64,000 nt of DNA from Allodiplogaster sudhausi (Eukaryota > Nematoda > Chromadorea > Rhabditida > Diplogasteridae): positions 731,001-795,000 of the forward strand of contig CALZFC010000027.1 of the NCBI GenBank assembly GCA_945643635.1, in the 5' to 3' direction. Below, piece after piece: positions 44,753-58,749 of this stretch; positions within the stretch are counted from its first letter, which is position 1; the number at the start of each line of letters is the position of its first letter. Below the pieces are notes generated by a model. It saw only the letters and a list, made by a program, of their open reading frames with translations, did no database searches and was not told the DNA's origin. The position numbers and the translations under genes were made by a program.

Positions 44753-45666
44753 TCAGTACCGCTGTTCCGATGACGTCATCTTTCTCCGCTTCTTCATGAC
44801 GCAACAGATGCAGCAGAGTAGCGGAAGTAGAATAATGGCGACGAGGGCGGCAGTTGCGTACGGCACGATGTCGGTGGCAATGTCGGCATAGTGGTAGACG
44901 TCCGCCAAGATCGTGTTCTTCGAATTCAAATCCAAGGCGTTCTCAAGTTTAGAGACGCAATTAATTAGTTAATTAATTAATTAAGCAATTAATAAATTAA
45001 TTAATTACAACGATCAATCATTCGTATGTTCATATGCTACACTTTTTTAAATTACAAATAGAAACATATTTGTTCACTAATCCATACACATACATACATG
45101 TGTATATACACTATGAAATGGTTGAAAGGAATGCCATCTAGATGGTACTTCTGATATTAAAGGAAGTATCCGGCGAATAATTCTACAGTAGTGCTAGAGA
45201 ACGAGTTTGAATGCGCGCGCTCATAAAGTTGCCTGTCGCTCGGTCGAGAGAGCATGTGAAAGAGGAGGGCGGCTCTAACCTACCGTAGCTAATTCTCTAC
45301 CCGCCATTTTTTACTTTACTATTACTCAGAATATAATGAAAGAAAATCGCTCAAACTTTTTGGATATATGTTTTACGCCAAGATGAACGTATCCACATAG
45401 AACAAAACAAAGGTTAATTATTCCCCGGATACCTCCTTTAAGAAAACTTTGTGTTCACAAACAATTGCAGCCAAGCGATTGATCATTCGAACACATACGC
45501 AACACTTTCTTTTTAAATTATAAAACGAAACAAATTAGTTCACTAATTTTTTCATATGTACTAAAGGTTGACATGAAAGCCTTCTAAACAACATTGTCGA
45601 TATGAACAGTAAGCACAATTAACTTACTTGCACGTCCTCGGCTTTAATAAGGTCGAACTGTCCCAT
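44753..45666 (-). CDS. Small single-pass membrane protein, two exons, convergent neighbour
   Basis: Exon 1 is 45666-45628 (MGQFDLIKAEDVQ) with donor GTAAGTT, and exon 2 is 44941-44753 with acceptor CTTGAG. The phase-0 join gives 75 aa. Exon 2 encodes a polar stretch (NALDLNSKNTILADVYHYAD), one transmembrane segment (IVPYATAALVAIILLPLLCC), a run of cysteines (CCICCV) that might be palmitoylated, and a basic tail (MKKRRKMTSSEQRY). It has the same plan as the + strand gene whose stop lies about 300 bp away: a tiny MG-starting exon, phase-0 intron, then a membrane exon. The intron holds a piggyBac-type MITE. Function unknown. Confidence 0.6.
45161..45437. mobile_element. piggyBac-type MITE with TTAA target site
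   Basis: The 277-bp element has inverted ends AGGAAGTATCCGGCGAATAA and, at the right, the complement of AGGAGGTATCCGGGGAATAA (two differences in 20). It is directly flanked by TTAA on both sides (45157-45160 and 45438-45441), the piggyBac target signature. There is no coding capacity. It lies in the intron of the small minus-strand membrane protein gene. Confidence 0.85.
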
Positions 45667-45858
45667 CACTGATTGTGAGAGCTTAGATTGGTTTTATTAT
45701 TCTGAAATTTTAATAACTTTTTTTTTAATTCAACGTAATTTGTAAGGAAGGATAGGCTAAAGCATAATTAATTTAATATTTTAACAATAACTAAAAGAAT
45801 TGAGAACACACATGCAAAGAAGTTAAAGTAGCCGTCCCGTCCCGTGCATACATTTATT

Positions 45859-46012
45859 TCATCTCTCTGCTGATAGAGAGGAGAAGCAGATCCGTTCTTT
45901 CTTTCTCGCGATAGTCACCCACTGAGTCATGATGGCCTCTTTTGCGGCAAGATGTCGAGAGAGAAAACGAAGACTCTCGACTTCCTCATTTCTAGCACTT
46001 TCTATACACCAT
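45859..46012 (-). CDS. Possible last exon of an unidentified minus-strand gene
   Basis: On the minus strand a classic acceptor CTTTTTAG precedes an open frame of about 50 codons (WCIESARNEEVESLRFLSRH ... EAIMTQWVTIARKKERI) ending in TGA, immediately followed by AATAAA. The peptide is charged and likely helical. I could not find an upstream exon that joins in phase; the nearest donors (for example AATGGTAAGAC near 46107) give a stop. Treat as tentative. Confidence 0.3.
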
Positions 46013-46027
46013 CTAAAAAGGATAGTA

Positions 46028-46453
46028 CATATTATGTTCAATCCTAATTTTATTTAGCACATCATTGTTCGATTAATACCATAAACCTTTACAAATTGTC
46101 TTACCATTCAGATATTTTTCCTTCTTTTTTCCCTCCGACGTCATTATGATTTCATTTCTCTCACTGTTCAATTGACTTCTGTCCCGTCTAGCACAATTGC
46201 ATTATTGTGTTCCTTTTATGTTTAAACGTACCACGCACATCCAACCACTAAACAAAGATTGGAAAGTAATACATGGAAAGAGAAGAAGAGTCGGAAGCGA
46301 GTGTTGTCCATGACAGAATCGATGACCAATTGGAACGGCAGCAATTATCTACTTCCAGATTGTTACCACACACAAGCACACACATATTGATAAAAGCGGA
46401 TCCGACTTTTTCATCTTCTCCATTTTCGTCACTATCTTACTATGATATTAATG
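46028..46453. repeat. Segmental repeat block, direct copy of 537-980
   Basis: It matches the left-edge block in the same orientation. It is bordered by TA at 46026-46027 and 46454-46455, where the left copy has Tc1/mariner-type elements. Together the two copies bracket the whole array. Confidence 0.75.
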
Positions 46454-46916
46454 TATGTAAATATTCACATTCTGATTCACGTTAAAATGCAGATAAAACT
46501 CTAAGTGAACCATTGCTTTACTACATATGTTGTATTGTTTCACGCTTCTTGCAGACAAAAGATAAACGTTTGTAAATACATGCAAGCTTCCTTTTCACAT
46601 TCATCATAACAATTTAAATAAGAAGTTTAAATAAAAGATGGAATTACGGCAGCACAGCAACGGGCTTCTCAATTCAGGGATATATTGCGGCAATTTCCCG
46701 TCATTTCAGGAGATATCGCCAGAGGAGAAATCGGACGCCCTCTTTTTTCTGCTTTGCTGTCTGGCTTTTGGTCGTGGGCATGCGTGAGAGAGAGCATGAA
46801 AGCGAGGGGGGAAGACAGCTGAATGTGTCCGAGTAATAGAGAGGAAGTGAGCAGAGAAAACGAGAAAAAGAGAAATGAGAGTGAAACGAGGCAAGACACA
46901 GTCGAAGAGAAAGCCT

Positions 46917-46959
46917 TAGAAAAAGGAGAGAGATAGAGAGAGCAAGAGAGAGAGAGAGC

Positions 46960-47004
<45 letters not shown>

Positions 47005-47090
47005 AGATTGAGAAAGTTAGAATAAGAGAAAGAGCAAAATAAAGAGAATTCAAGAAAGAGAGAGAGAGAGAAAGATTGAGAAAAAGAAAT
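46917..47090. repeat. (GA)n-rich tract
   Basis: GA dinucleotides with AGAGAGCAAG and TTGAGATT interruptions. It is the first large polypurine tract and marks the left border of the repeat-rich region. A CT tract of about 40 bp follows at 47243-47282. Confidence 0.85.
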
Positions 47091-47241
47091 ATATATATCG
47101 AGAGAGAGAGTAATAGATAGAGAGAGTGATATAGATAGCGAGAGAGAGACTGAGCCGCATGGGATAGAAGCCGAGTAACCTTGAAGGTATCCCCAAGTGG
47201 TCCAGCCCCCCATTGCGTCACTCACTGCTTTCTAGCTTCTT

Positions 47242-47286
<45 letters not shown>

Positions 47287-48287
47287 GTGATGTCCCCAGT
47301 CTAACACCCCTAGGCAACCTTCCCCTCCCCGCACAGCCCCTCGCACCCTCCTAGCACAGCATACACTCTCGGAAGCCCTTTAGCCGACTGCACCCCTTCC
47401 CCCCACAACAATCGAAGCAATCTGGGCACCTTTCCGCCTTTTTTGTCGCCACTTCCCGATGTGCGCCCCGTTTTGCGTGTGTCCGAGCGTCTTTCACATC
47501 TTATTTGTCGCGAACGCCACCAGAGAATCATTGCTGCCGCAATTAGGCTCATACTCCACTCGACGTCCTGGCTTGGTGGAGAGTTCTAGTATAATGTCTA
47601 TATATCTCTTTATACATAGTATCATGTTATTACACTGTCTCCTTTACTATGTCACTACAAATTTACGTACGTACATGTATATACATATGTAGGAAAATTG
47701 GGGGAAACGACCTCTTCTTGGCGTGTCCATAATTGAAGGGAGGAAGACTTATTGTTACAAAGAAAAACAATTCATTGAGAACGTGACGTCGCAATCTGGC
47801 TTCTGTTCAATTTCAAGTACGTACGCACATAAACGTCATTTGAGAGCACTCATCGAGGCGCACACTGAACCCTCATCGTCATCCAGCACAAACGGATATG
47901 AGACACTTGAAATTCGAAAGGGTAAAAAAAATCATTAAAAATGTAAGCACCACACCCACAAGTGTCTTTTTCGTGCCAATGTGTGATCGCGTTGGCTGGC
48001 GCTTCTTTCCGCATGAACAGGATGATGTTCAAAGGAAATGACAAGGTTTTTAGTATATGTTAATTTATATTTTAAGGTCACAAACAACAAAATAAATTTA
48101 ATTTTTCATCATTTGCCGCGATATTTTTGTTATATTTTCTTTTTTCTTTTATTTTTTTTTATTTTATTCATTGATGTAGCCAATTATCTTATCTGGTTTT
48201 GTTGCGAAGAAGATCATGCATGGATTCTGACAGCTTTTCTCTCTTGTTTTCCTGTTTTATGTTGCTGTGACGAACGGTCTAGTCTGT

Positions 48288-48331
<44 letters not shown>

Positions 48332-48537
48332 TCTCTCCTCTTTCCCTCTTTCTGTCTCTCTCCCTCCATCTCTCTCTCTCCCGCTCACTCTCTCTCTCTC
48401 TCTTTTTTCTCGCTGCAGGCAGAATGAAGAGTGTAAGCGAACAACCTTCGAGGAATAGAAATTGTCATAGCAAAGGGGCAAAAATTTGCAAAAACAAAAA
48501 AAATAAATAAAATACTAAGCGAATTTGGCAATATGTG

Positions 48538-48785
48538 TATAATTTAAGAGATTGTGAACGAGAGTACGATAGGAGAGTAAGAGAGTAAGAGAGAAAGAGG
48601 GAAAGAGAGAAAGAGAGAAAGAGAGAGAACAAGAGAAAGAAAGAGGGAGAACTAGAGAAAGAGAGAGAACGAGAGAAAGAAAGAGGGAGAACTAGAGAAA
48701 GAGAGAGAACGAGATAAAGAGAGAGAACGAGACAAAGAGAGAGAACGAGAGAAAAAGAGAGAACGAGAGAAAGAAAGAGAAAGAT
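48538..48785. repeat. GA-rich minisatellite
   Basis: Imperfect tandem units built on GAGAGAACGAGAGAAAGA and AGAACTAGAGAAAGA repeat about ten times. This is a higher-order repeat rather than a simple dinucleotide tract. Confidence 0.8.
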
Positions 48786-48883
48786 TTCACATGTCTTGTG
48801 TACATCTTTCACTGATGTTTTTGCCCGAGATGTGACATAAGCGCGTGATCTAACTATAAGCGGCTTTTCCGCTGCAGCTTCAC

Positions 48884-48889
<6 letters not shown>

Positions 48890-48928
<39 letters not shown>

Positions 48929-48951
48929 CATTTGTTATGAGTGCTGAGGGA

Positions 48952-49005
<54 letters not shown>

Positions 49006-49008
49006 CTC

Positions 49009-49051
<43 letters not shown>

Positions 49052-49057
49052 GAGACT
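48890..49057. repeat. Adjacent (CT)n and (GA)n tracts able to form a hairpin
   Basis: A pure CT tract at about 48890-48922 is followed after roughly 30 bases by GA tracts at 48953-49057. The two are complementary on one strand, so a long stem is possible. Confidence 0.85.
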
Positions 49058-52000
49058 TTTAAGGGAGTTTCATCAGCAAAACCAGCGCATCATAAACAGC
49101 CTCATTACTATATATTTCGTTTGTGGACAACATTCTTCTTTTTTTCACGAGTATATTGTTGTAGTAGTTGTTTATGATTTTACAACTTTATTCCTTGAGT
49201 TCTACATGTGCTTTTGCATTTAGATTTCTACATACAAATATTGAGTATAAATGCATGTACATATTTGTTTAATTGTTCTAATTACCTTTTCATTCTGAAG
49301 CGAAGTGAGCCTTTGCCTTTTTGTTCGTTCTCCGCCTTCTTTATCGCCTTTTATTCTACGTGTATCTCTCTCTCTTTCTCTCTCTCTCTTCTCTCTCTCT
49401 TTCTCTCTCTCCTTCTCTCTCTCTCTCTTCTCACTCTCTTTCTTTCTCTATTTTTCTCTCTCTCTTTCTCTCTCTCTCTTTCTCGTTCTCTCCCTCGCGA
49501 TTAGCTGAGCCTTGACATCTGTCTCCGTTCCTCTGTTTGTGCTCCTTTTGTGGCTGCACGGGCATTCCGCTAGAGGCATAAAAAGGTGCTTGAACACTTT
49601 GTTTCCACGGCGCAATGCTCTCTTCCAGCTTTCTTCCTAGCTCTCTGTTACTCTCTTTCTCTCTCCAACTCTCTCTCTCTCGCTTTTCCTTCCTCCCTCC
49701 CTCCATCTCTCTCTCTCTCTCTCTCTCTCTGCCTCTAGCCTCTATCTTCTCTCTCTCTCTCTATCTCTTCCTGGAAGTCAAAGGACAGAACAGAGACTGC
49801 CGCCGGCCATTCAATTGCCATAAACTATTGCAGGGGCTAAAGCGGCCAAATGGCCAACGCCAGCAGCCATGTTTCCTTTCTCCCGAATTCACGCTCGTAT
49901 TGCTGCGTTCAATGCAGCAATTTTGAATATTCCAGGCTAGAACATTTAATACTGGATTTTGACATTGTTTACACTTCCTTTAATTTCCATGTCGTCTTTT
50001 TTCTTTTTCTTCTCCTAGTTTCGCATTACTAGAAAAAAAGTTGAATGTAGATAAGCGGAGAAAGTCTCCGCCACACCAGTTGATGGACAATGATGTAGCA
50101 TGGTGAGAGTACTCACTCTCTCTCCTTTCTCTCTCTCTCTCTCTCTCTCTCACATCCTACCACATCCACCTCTATCCCCCTGCCTTCAGTGCGCGAACAA
50201 AATTATAAGTGATCAAACATGCATAAGTGTTACTTGTCGACCAGGGGGTAGGTGGGTGAAAATGAGCGGCTGTGAGGTTATGGCCCTCTTCTTCTTCCAG
50301 TGTGCTGCACGCATCGCGAGAGATATGGAGAGATTGGCTGCGTCCTCGCGCATTGTCGAGCTCTCTCTGATCAAAGGGGACGAGAAATATTTCTCTTCCT
50401 CTATCAATCTCTCTCTTTCTCTCTCTCTCCCTCTCTGTCTTTCTCTCTCTTTCTCTCTCCCGCTCTCGCTCTCTCTTTCTCTCAATCTCTATCTATCTAT
50501 CTCCCTATCTCTCTCTCTCTCTCTCTCGCCATCTGTAAGAGTGGACGAGTGCGGATATGATGGAGTGCAAAACAGTGGAGAACTAGACAGAGAGAAAGAG
50601 AGAGATAGAGAGAGAGAAAGAGAGAGAGAGACAGATAGAGAAAGAGAGACAAAGTCCAGGAGATGTACTACATATGCATACAACTTGTAACGGCTCCTAG
50701 CCATGCGCATCCACATAGAAAGGCGGGCGACATCCACCGGAATCTCTTGTGCAGAGCAAGAGTAGCCATCATAGCCCTTTCCCAATCGCGCATATTCACG
50801 CCGTATCCACCCATTCACGCCTGTGCAACTGTGACATACATAGTAGTAATAGTATTAGTTGTAGTATTGTCACGTATATAGTAGTGCATAGTAATACTAC
50901 TATGTATGTACATACTAGTATTAGTAGTAGTTGTTGTATACTCACTCGCCAGCTCACACACTCTTACTGTGCCTTGACAATAACAATATCAGCACCCTGC
51001 CCCTGGCAATTGTGCTTACGGCTATTTTAATCATCATAATTTACATAGACTCCTCATCTTCGAAAATGACCAACAACAATATTGAGCCCTCGTCATATAC
51101 GAATTCAATCGAAAGTCCATTTCATCGGTGGGCGATAATAAGAAGAGAATGAGAAAAGAGAGAAAAGACACAGCCAGAGTGCGCATTGTGCCTCTTGCTC
51201 ACGTCTGTTGTTGGACTTAGTCGACAGTGTTTCCTGACCCCTCTTCTCCTCCTCTTTTCCGCATTACTACTAACAGTAAGAGGGAGGCTTCGTTAAGACG
51301 GAGCAGAAGTCCCCCCTCTTCTAGGTTGTTCACTGGGCTGCTTTTGAGAAAGACAACTTTCGGTGTATCAAAGAATTCTCTCATATTATGGTCTAGCAAA
51401 TTAGTAGGTCACAAAATAAATAATACATAGTACACATATATGTACTGTAGGTAAAGTTTATTTGGCAGTTTATTTAGCTAGGCGAGGAAGGAAGCAAAGC
51501 GTTTTTTTCGCTCCAAAACATGTTAACATCTTTACAAAGCATAAATGTTATTGTCAGCATGGTCGAACTCAATAATAGCGGAGAATTTTAAAGGATTAGC
51601 ATAATGAGATTTGTCTAAAGCGTTTGGCATTTATAAACAAAATCAGAAAGCTCCTATTGGATTTACTACTATGGCTACTAATAAAAACTAGTAACAGTTA
51701 ACAAAACTAGTAACTGCCTTGGATTTTAGACTTGAATACCAAAGTATTAGTAGTTCGGTGTAGAAATTGCGTAGGTTTTAAAGCTTGAATACCGATGTGT
51801 TTACCATAACTCTGATTCTGAGGAATTGTCATGCTTATAGCAGCACTTCGTAGCCAAAGCATAGATGGCGATTGCGTCGGTCCTCTCTCTCCTCTTGACA
51901 GCCTCCTTCTCAGTCTCTCACTCTCTCTCTTTTTTTTCTCTCTCTCTCTCTCTCTTTTCTCTCCCTCCGTCTCTCTCTCTCTATCTCTCTCTCTCTTTTC

Positions 52001-53039
52001 TCTCCCTCTCTCTCTCTCTCTCTCTCTTCCTCTCTCTCTCTCCCGGCCATTCTCATCCCCCCTTGCGTATCCCTCAAGTACCATCTTTGTGCGTCATTGT
52101 GTGTTTGTGTGTTTGTGTGTGAAATTGTTTATGTTTATGTCGAGCGCGTTGTGGCCTGCGCGACCGACAGAACGATGCAGAGCAATGGCACTTGACTTGT
52201 ATGGCCCTTTCTCTCCGCCCTCTCTCTCTCTCTCTCTCTCTTTCCCTCTCCACTCTCTTACACACACTCTCTCTCTTTCTCGCTTTCTCTCTCTATCTCT
52301 CGCTCTCTCTCTCTCTATGTCTTTCTCTCTTGCTGACCCTCTCTCCTCTCTGACTCACCAATTGATGTGCTCCAGGAACTCCCCACCCCCTTCCTTAACT
52401 GCAAAGCTGAACCGTAAACACACAAACTCGCCTGGCGAGTCTACTACGGTACCTTGAATGTTGAAAGCAAATGTGAAGCAATATTTTTTTCTTATTTTAT
52501 TATTTTTAATCTACTTTTTTGTGGCTCGGGCATTCTTATTTTTTAATTTGATTGCTCAATAATCCTCTACATGTAGTAAGGATTCTCTTCGCGAATACCT
52601 CTGAATTTCTTAATACATACGCGTTAGCTTGCGCATTTCTTTCTATCTATTCATCTCTCTCTCTCTCTTTCTCTCTCTCTCTATTTCTCCCTCTCAGCCT
52701 CTCACTCTTTCACTTCTTGTCTAACTCTCTCTAATCTCCATCAATCTCTCTCTCTCTCTCTCTCGTTATCAGAAACGCTGCTCGCCTCCTCTTTTTCTCT
52801 GTCTTCCATGTCGTCTGCTAATGCAGCGTGACAATTCGATTAGAGTTCTCGTTCGTCTGCTCTGCTCTGAAACAAGCTTGTGAACGGTTGCTCAGCAGGC
52901 AACCGTGAAATCGGTGCCCGAGATCCGGGACCGAACGCGAATTTAGAACAGTGTTCGCCATTTGGCTTCGAGCACTTTAGTCATTGTCAGTCGCTCTCGG
53001 AGAATCAAATCAGTGTTCATCTACTCTAACCTGCCTACA

Positions 53040-53182
53040 CAATTTTCTGCTGCCAAAATATGATGATTGAGACCTCCCGCCCTATTGTCTCTAATGAAGG
53101 ACATATGTAGTTCAAATTCGTCCTTCCTTTAAAAAAGTTTTCCGCAAAAAATATGAATTCCCAGTTTTTGTGAGCGCGACTG
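53040..53182. mobile_element. End of a Tc1/mariner-type element related to the foldback at 983
   Basis: Read on the minus strand, the end is CAGTCGCGCTCACAAAAACT bordered by TA at 53183-53184, with one difference from the left end at 983 over 20 bases; GGAATTCA also follows in both. The other end could not be found, so the left limit given here is approximate and this may be a solo end. Confidence 0.5.
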
Positions 53183-53404
53183 TATGTATTTATATACGTA
53201 TTTATATATGAAGTAATGCACAAGTTGATGCCGGTCCCGGAACGAAAAGACGAAAGTTCAAAATTAATAATGGACGACAAGTATAGCCTCGGGCGCGTTA
53301 CTTTGTTTATTATTAGACTTGACCATTGTGATCGGAATACGAACGAGGAAGCTGCATATTCGGGTTCAGCCCCTCTGGTCTCTCCTTGCACTAAGCCGAC
53401 GCTT

Positions 53405-53645
53405 TCACTTTAGCTGAAAAGAGAGAGAGAGAGATCGAGAGAGAGAGAGGACAAGAGAGAGATGGAGAGAGAGAAAGGAGAGGAGAAGAGAATAGAGAAG
53501 AGGAGAGAGAGAGAGAGGAGCAGAGAAAGAGAGAGAAAGGAGCAAAGAGAGAGAGAGAGAGAGTGGACTGCGAGAGAGAGATAGGGGAATACGAGAGATG
53601 AGAGAGAAACAAAGAGAGAGGAGCAGAGAAAGAGAGAACACCGAT
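53405..53645. repeat. (GA)n-rich tract
   Basis: About 240 bp of GAGA with GGAG and AAAG interruptions, flanked within about 130 bp by CT tracts (53780-54000). Confidence 0.85.
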
Positions 53646-55003
53646 GAGAGCTCAAATATACCGTGCTTGAGTGGGCACACACATGCACATCGAATAGGCA
53701 TGGACACCGACCGCGCCGTGGTCATCTCCTAATATCACCCACTCTCGTTCCAGTACGGCCAAACGTGCGGCTGTGTCTCTCTCTCACTGTGTCTCCTGTT
53801 CTCTCTCTCTCTCTCTTGCCCTCTTTCTCTGTTTCTCCCTCCTTCAAATCTTCATATTCACGCTTCATTCACACTCTCTTACTCTCTTTCTTACATGATC
53901 TTTGTATTCAATGTATTACCTTCTCTCTCTCTCTATCTCTCTCTCTGTCTCTGTCTCTATCCGTCTCTCTCTCTCTCTCTCCTCTCTTCCTCTACCCCCT
54001 AGCCGCTGGCCGCTTTCGGCCACCTCTCAAGTACGGTGCAAGCGGCGTGAATGGTGAAGGGGGCAGGATGAGTGGGTGGTGGTTGAGGAAGGGATTGGAG
54101 CTCTCTTGATTGTTTCACCCCCATTCTTCTCGTGTGGTTTACGATTGTCCATTCGGTACTTTTCCTTTATTTAGCCATTCGTATGACAGCTTTATGCATG
54201 ATCCCCGTTAGCACCGTCAACTCATTTCACGCTCATCTTCCCTAGGTGCGCGGTCGATTCTCCTTGATTCATGTATTCATGTACATATGACATTTTTTTA
54301 CGTGATTCCCGTTTGCCCGTGGAATAATTCAGAATTAATAAGCATATACAAATTTGATTTACTGCTCTGATTATCATTTGTTTTCTTATTCAAGTTTCCG
54401 GATCCTTTTCGCTCCTTGCTATGCAAGTCCAGCTATTTCTATTCTTCGCTCAAAGATAAGAACACCTCATCGCCCGTTCGCCTAAGCCCTCTCTCTCTCT
54501 GCTTTTCATCTCCCACGGTGCAGTTCCACTTCCGGCAAACGCTCATTTATCAGCTGTTAAGATCTCGAACATCTCCCACTCCCTGGGAAGACTCTCACTC
54601 TCTTTCTCTCTCTCTCTCTGTCTCTCTATTTCTCACCATCTCTCTCTCCCCCCCCCCCCCCGCTCAACCTCTTCTTGTTACTTTTCATTTCACAGACTTT
54701 ATCACTAATCTCTCTGCTGTTCTTTGCAGGCGCCTTCCAATATTTCTTTTATTGCCAACTCCTGACGTTCGCTCTCTCTCACTCTCCCTCTCTCTCCCTC
54801 TGATACTCTCTCCCTCCTTCTCTCTCTCTCGTCTTCCCTCCCCTCTCATTCTTCTAACACAGTCCCTGCCTCGCTTTATCATATCTTTCTCACTCCTCCA
54901 TTTTCTCTCCCTGTTTTTAAGCGTCGCGATGATTCGTATGTCCGGCTGTTTACAAGCAGCTTGCTACATCCGATTGGAGGCTGATATATCACGAGAGGGA
55001 GAG

Positions 55004-55038
<35 letters not shown>

Positions 55039-55097
55039 AGAAAGAGAGAGCGAGAAGGAGAGAGAGAGCGAGAGAGAGAGAGCGAGGGAAGAAAGAG

Positions 55098-55139
<42 letters not shown>

Positions 55140-56184
55140 CTACCAGCCCAAGAGATAGACAACAAAAAGATAATAATGCAGTAAAGGAAAATATAGAGAG
55201 TGGCGTGAGAAAGCGTGTAAAATTAGAGACAGAAAAAGAGCGGGTCAGGGAGGAAAACTCGGAAATTAGTCTGATATGTAGAATGACAGAGTGGACAGAC
55301 AAATTAAATGACACGGTATGAAACGGCTTTGACGCTTGGCGCCCATGACTAAACTTAATGAAGTGGTGTTTACTGCGACGTTCCATTGAATCATAGCGCG
55401 TGACTTTGATCTCCTAATTTGTCTACTTTTATGTATGCATGTATGTATGTGATTCGAGAGAGTATGGGTACGCGTTCGGTTCCGCGCGGGCGCAAAACCA
55501 CTTTTCCGGTCCCTTTTTGATATTTATTTTAAACATAATTGCCCAATTTTCATCCTTGCTCCCCACCTTAAATCAATTTCCAAAATTAAGTTGTGCCAGC
55601 GATGTCGCGCTGGAACTAACAATAAGACTCAATAGAACAAAAGACGTCCCGTTTTTGCCGTACATTCTCAGTCAGTTGCTGACCAGCTGCTTTCGCAAGT
55701 ACACATATCTTTCCCGTGCGGCTCTCTTTTAAAGCGGGCGACCAAATTGGGCTAATCTTTTTTTTTGCGTCGTCAATTTCCCCTCCAAGAGCCATTCAGC
55801 CCCGACGGCGATTTCTTTTCATTTAGCCACTTTATCAGCTGCTGCTGCTGCAACAGTTTCTTTTGTTTTGTCAAGGCATATGTATGTTTTTTCGGCACTT
55901 ATATTTTTAGCTCCGTTTCCTTCTTGTTTGGTCAGAATTGAATTATTATTTTTTGCATGAATCAGAACAAAACAAAATGTTTCTTTTCATTTCTCCCTTC
56001 ATTAACTGCCTCTTCATTAACTTCATTCACTAATGAACTGCCTGCCTGCCTACCTTCCCCACTGCACTTTCAGCACGTAGGAATGTTCAAAAAGAAGAAT
56101 CGCTTGAACAGGTGACTAAAGCACACGTAATTAGGGGCAGTTGCCTAAGAGTCTCCGGATCGCTCAAGAGCTGCCACCCACCTT

Positions 56185-56520
<336 letters not shown>

Positions 56521-57376
56521 TTATAAGTTCACTGTATGTCTTTGTCAATTTATCTCCTAACGCCCCGCTCTCCAGCACCCACTTTTTCCCACACTTTCAC
56601 TTTAACTTTCGCTATCTCTCGAGCAGAACGTCGCTCAATTCAAGCATGGCCTTTGAGGAGTGCCAACAGTTAGCTGGGCGAGAGTGGGCAACGTGTGCCT
56701 CCTTCATAGAAGTGGCACATCAAAAGAGACTGTGCCGGCCTCCTCCTCTGTAAACAGCTGCAATAGTTGCTTCTTTTAGAGCTTCCAGAGACATCCGCTT
56801 TCTTTTAGTAAAAGTAAGCGAGAGCAGAGAACATTGTTAATTTGTTGTTTTTTTTATTGATTAACTAATATGATATGAACAAAGTAAACTATTTTAAAGA
56901 TACATATGTACGGGACACTTTAGTCATTTATAAGTTAGTCTTTCTTGAACCCGCTGTCATCTCGAAAGTGCTTAAATATGGCACTTGGAACTGATCACAA
57001 ATGAGTACTATCTCGCTAGACAGAGAGAGAGGGGATAGATTGGCAGATTGAGAGGGAAAGAGACAGGAGGGAGAAAATGATAAAGACAGAGTGAGAAGCA
57101 GATAGAGAGGGCGAGAGCGAGAGGGGGACAAAGAGAGAATATGAAAACTATGACTACTACGTGATGCCCTGGCGAGAGATTGACAGCGAGTCTAGACGAT
57201 TGATGTCCGCCTGTCCGCAACTCAAGAGCCTTTTCCGATCGAATCCGAACTAATCACACGTCACTTTCTATCTCTCTCTCTCAATTTCTCTTTCTCTCTC
57301 TCTCTCTCTCTCGTTCTCTTACCCTCTCTCTCTCTTGTCTTTCTCTCCTACTCTCTTGCCCATCTATTTCTCTGCG

Positions 57377-57421
<45 letters not shown>

Positions 57422-57901
57422 GTCTCTCTGTCTCTCTCTCTCTCAAAGAGCTTCTTCTCAGATTTCGTTGTTGCTCATTTGAAAATTACAAGGCTGTCTG
57501 CGTTTAAGCTAGGATGTTATCTGTTGCTACATACATATATGTATGTATGTATGTTTTATGAGGAGGTGTATAAAAAGAAATAGCAAATTGGAACAAATTT
57601 CTCTGAGAGTGAGAGAGAGAGCGAGAGAGAGAGAGGGAAATAGAGCGAGAGCGAGAGATAGAGAGAGAGAGAGAGAAAGAGGGGGAGATAGAAGGGAAAG
57701 AACTAGAAGAGAGCTTGATTCAAAGCCAGAAATAATACATATTTCTTCAAACATTGTTCTTCCATGAAGACCACAACACCATGACATCTTGGCTATTATA
57801 AATGTTCTGCAATCTTCAACAGATAATACTACACAATAAACGGCAGAGATTGTGGAAAGGCGGGTGAAAAGAAAAGAGATTGAGATGAATTGAGAGAGTG
57901 T

Positions 57902-57937
<36 letters not shown>

Positions 57938-58749
57938 AGATGAAAGGGAAGAGAGCTAGAGAGCTCTAAAGTGCTGTTGAATATAGCCGTACTCACTACA
58001 CCACATAGAAAACAGGGATAAGAGCCCCCATCATTCTCGGGGGCATTTCATATAAGATGAGCTGTAGCGGATCCTTCTCTACTTTCTTGTAATGTCTCTT
58101 TCTCTCTTTTATTTTTTTCTCTTTTTTTTCTCTTTAACTCCCTCTCCCCTCTCTCTATCTCTTTCCCAATATCTCTAGCTCTCGTTCTCTCTATCTCTTC
58201 TCTCTCTCTCTCTTTATATCTCTCTCTCTCTCTCCCTCTCTCTCCCTCTCTATCCTAACCACTTCCCCCCCCAACCCTAAAACTACCACACATTCTCGGC
58301 CGTGTTCCTTGGCACTCCTGTTTCCGCTCCTTTACAACCTGAAGCCACAAGAATTTCGGAAGTCGAGAGAGGAAAGAAAAGCAGCAAGGAAGAAGAGAAA
58401 ATATGTAAGTGGTTGAGGATGAAAAGGAGAGAGAGGGAGAGGGAGAGCGGGAGAGGGAGGGAACGAGAGCGAGAATAGGAGAGAGATAGTGAAAGGGAGA
58501 ACATAAAAGAGTGAGAGAGAGACGGAGAGAGAGTTAGAGAAAGAAAGCCGTCTTCTAAATTCGACACGAATTCCCATTTCCTCTCCCCCCCCCCCTCCCA
58601 TCCCTTTCCTCAGCTCATTGCCGACGATACAATATGCGTATTGACAATCAGTGATTGTCCCTTCACATCAGCTATTCTCTCTCGAAGTATTCGAGCTTTT
58701 CATCGGTATGTGTAACCGATCTCTCTTTTCTTATGAATTTTTCTTTTTC

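Noticed and set aside
46273..46485. 70-codon + strand frame in the duplicated block
   Set aside because: It starts plausibly (MEREEESEASVVHDRIDDQ), but the homologous frame at 0.8 kb is disrupted by indels, and no splice partners or stable frame were found, so I report only the repeat.
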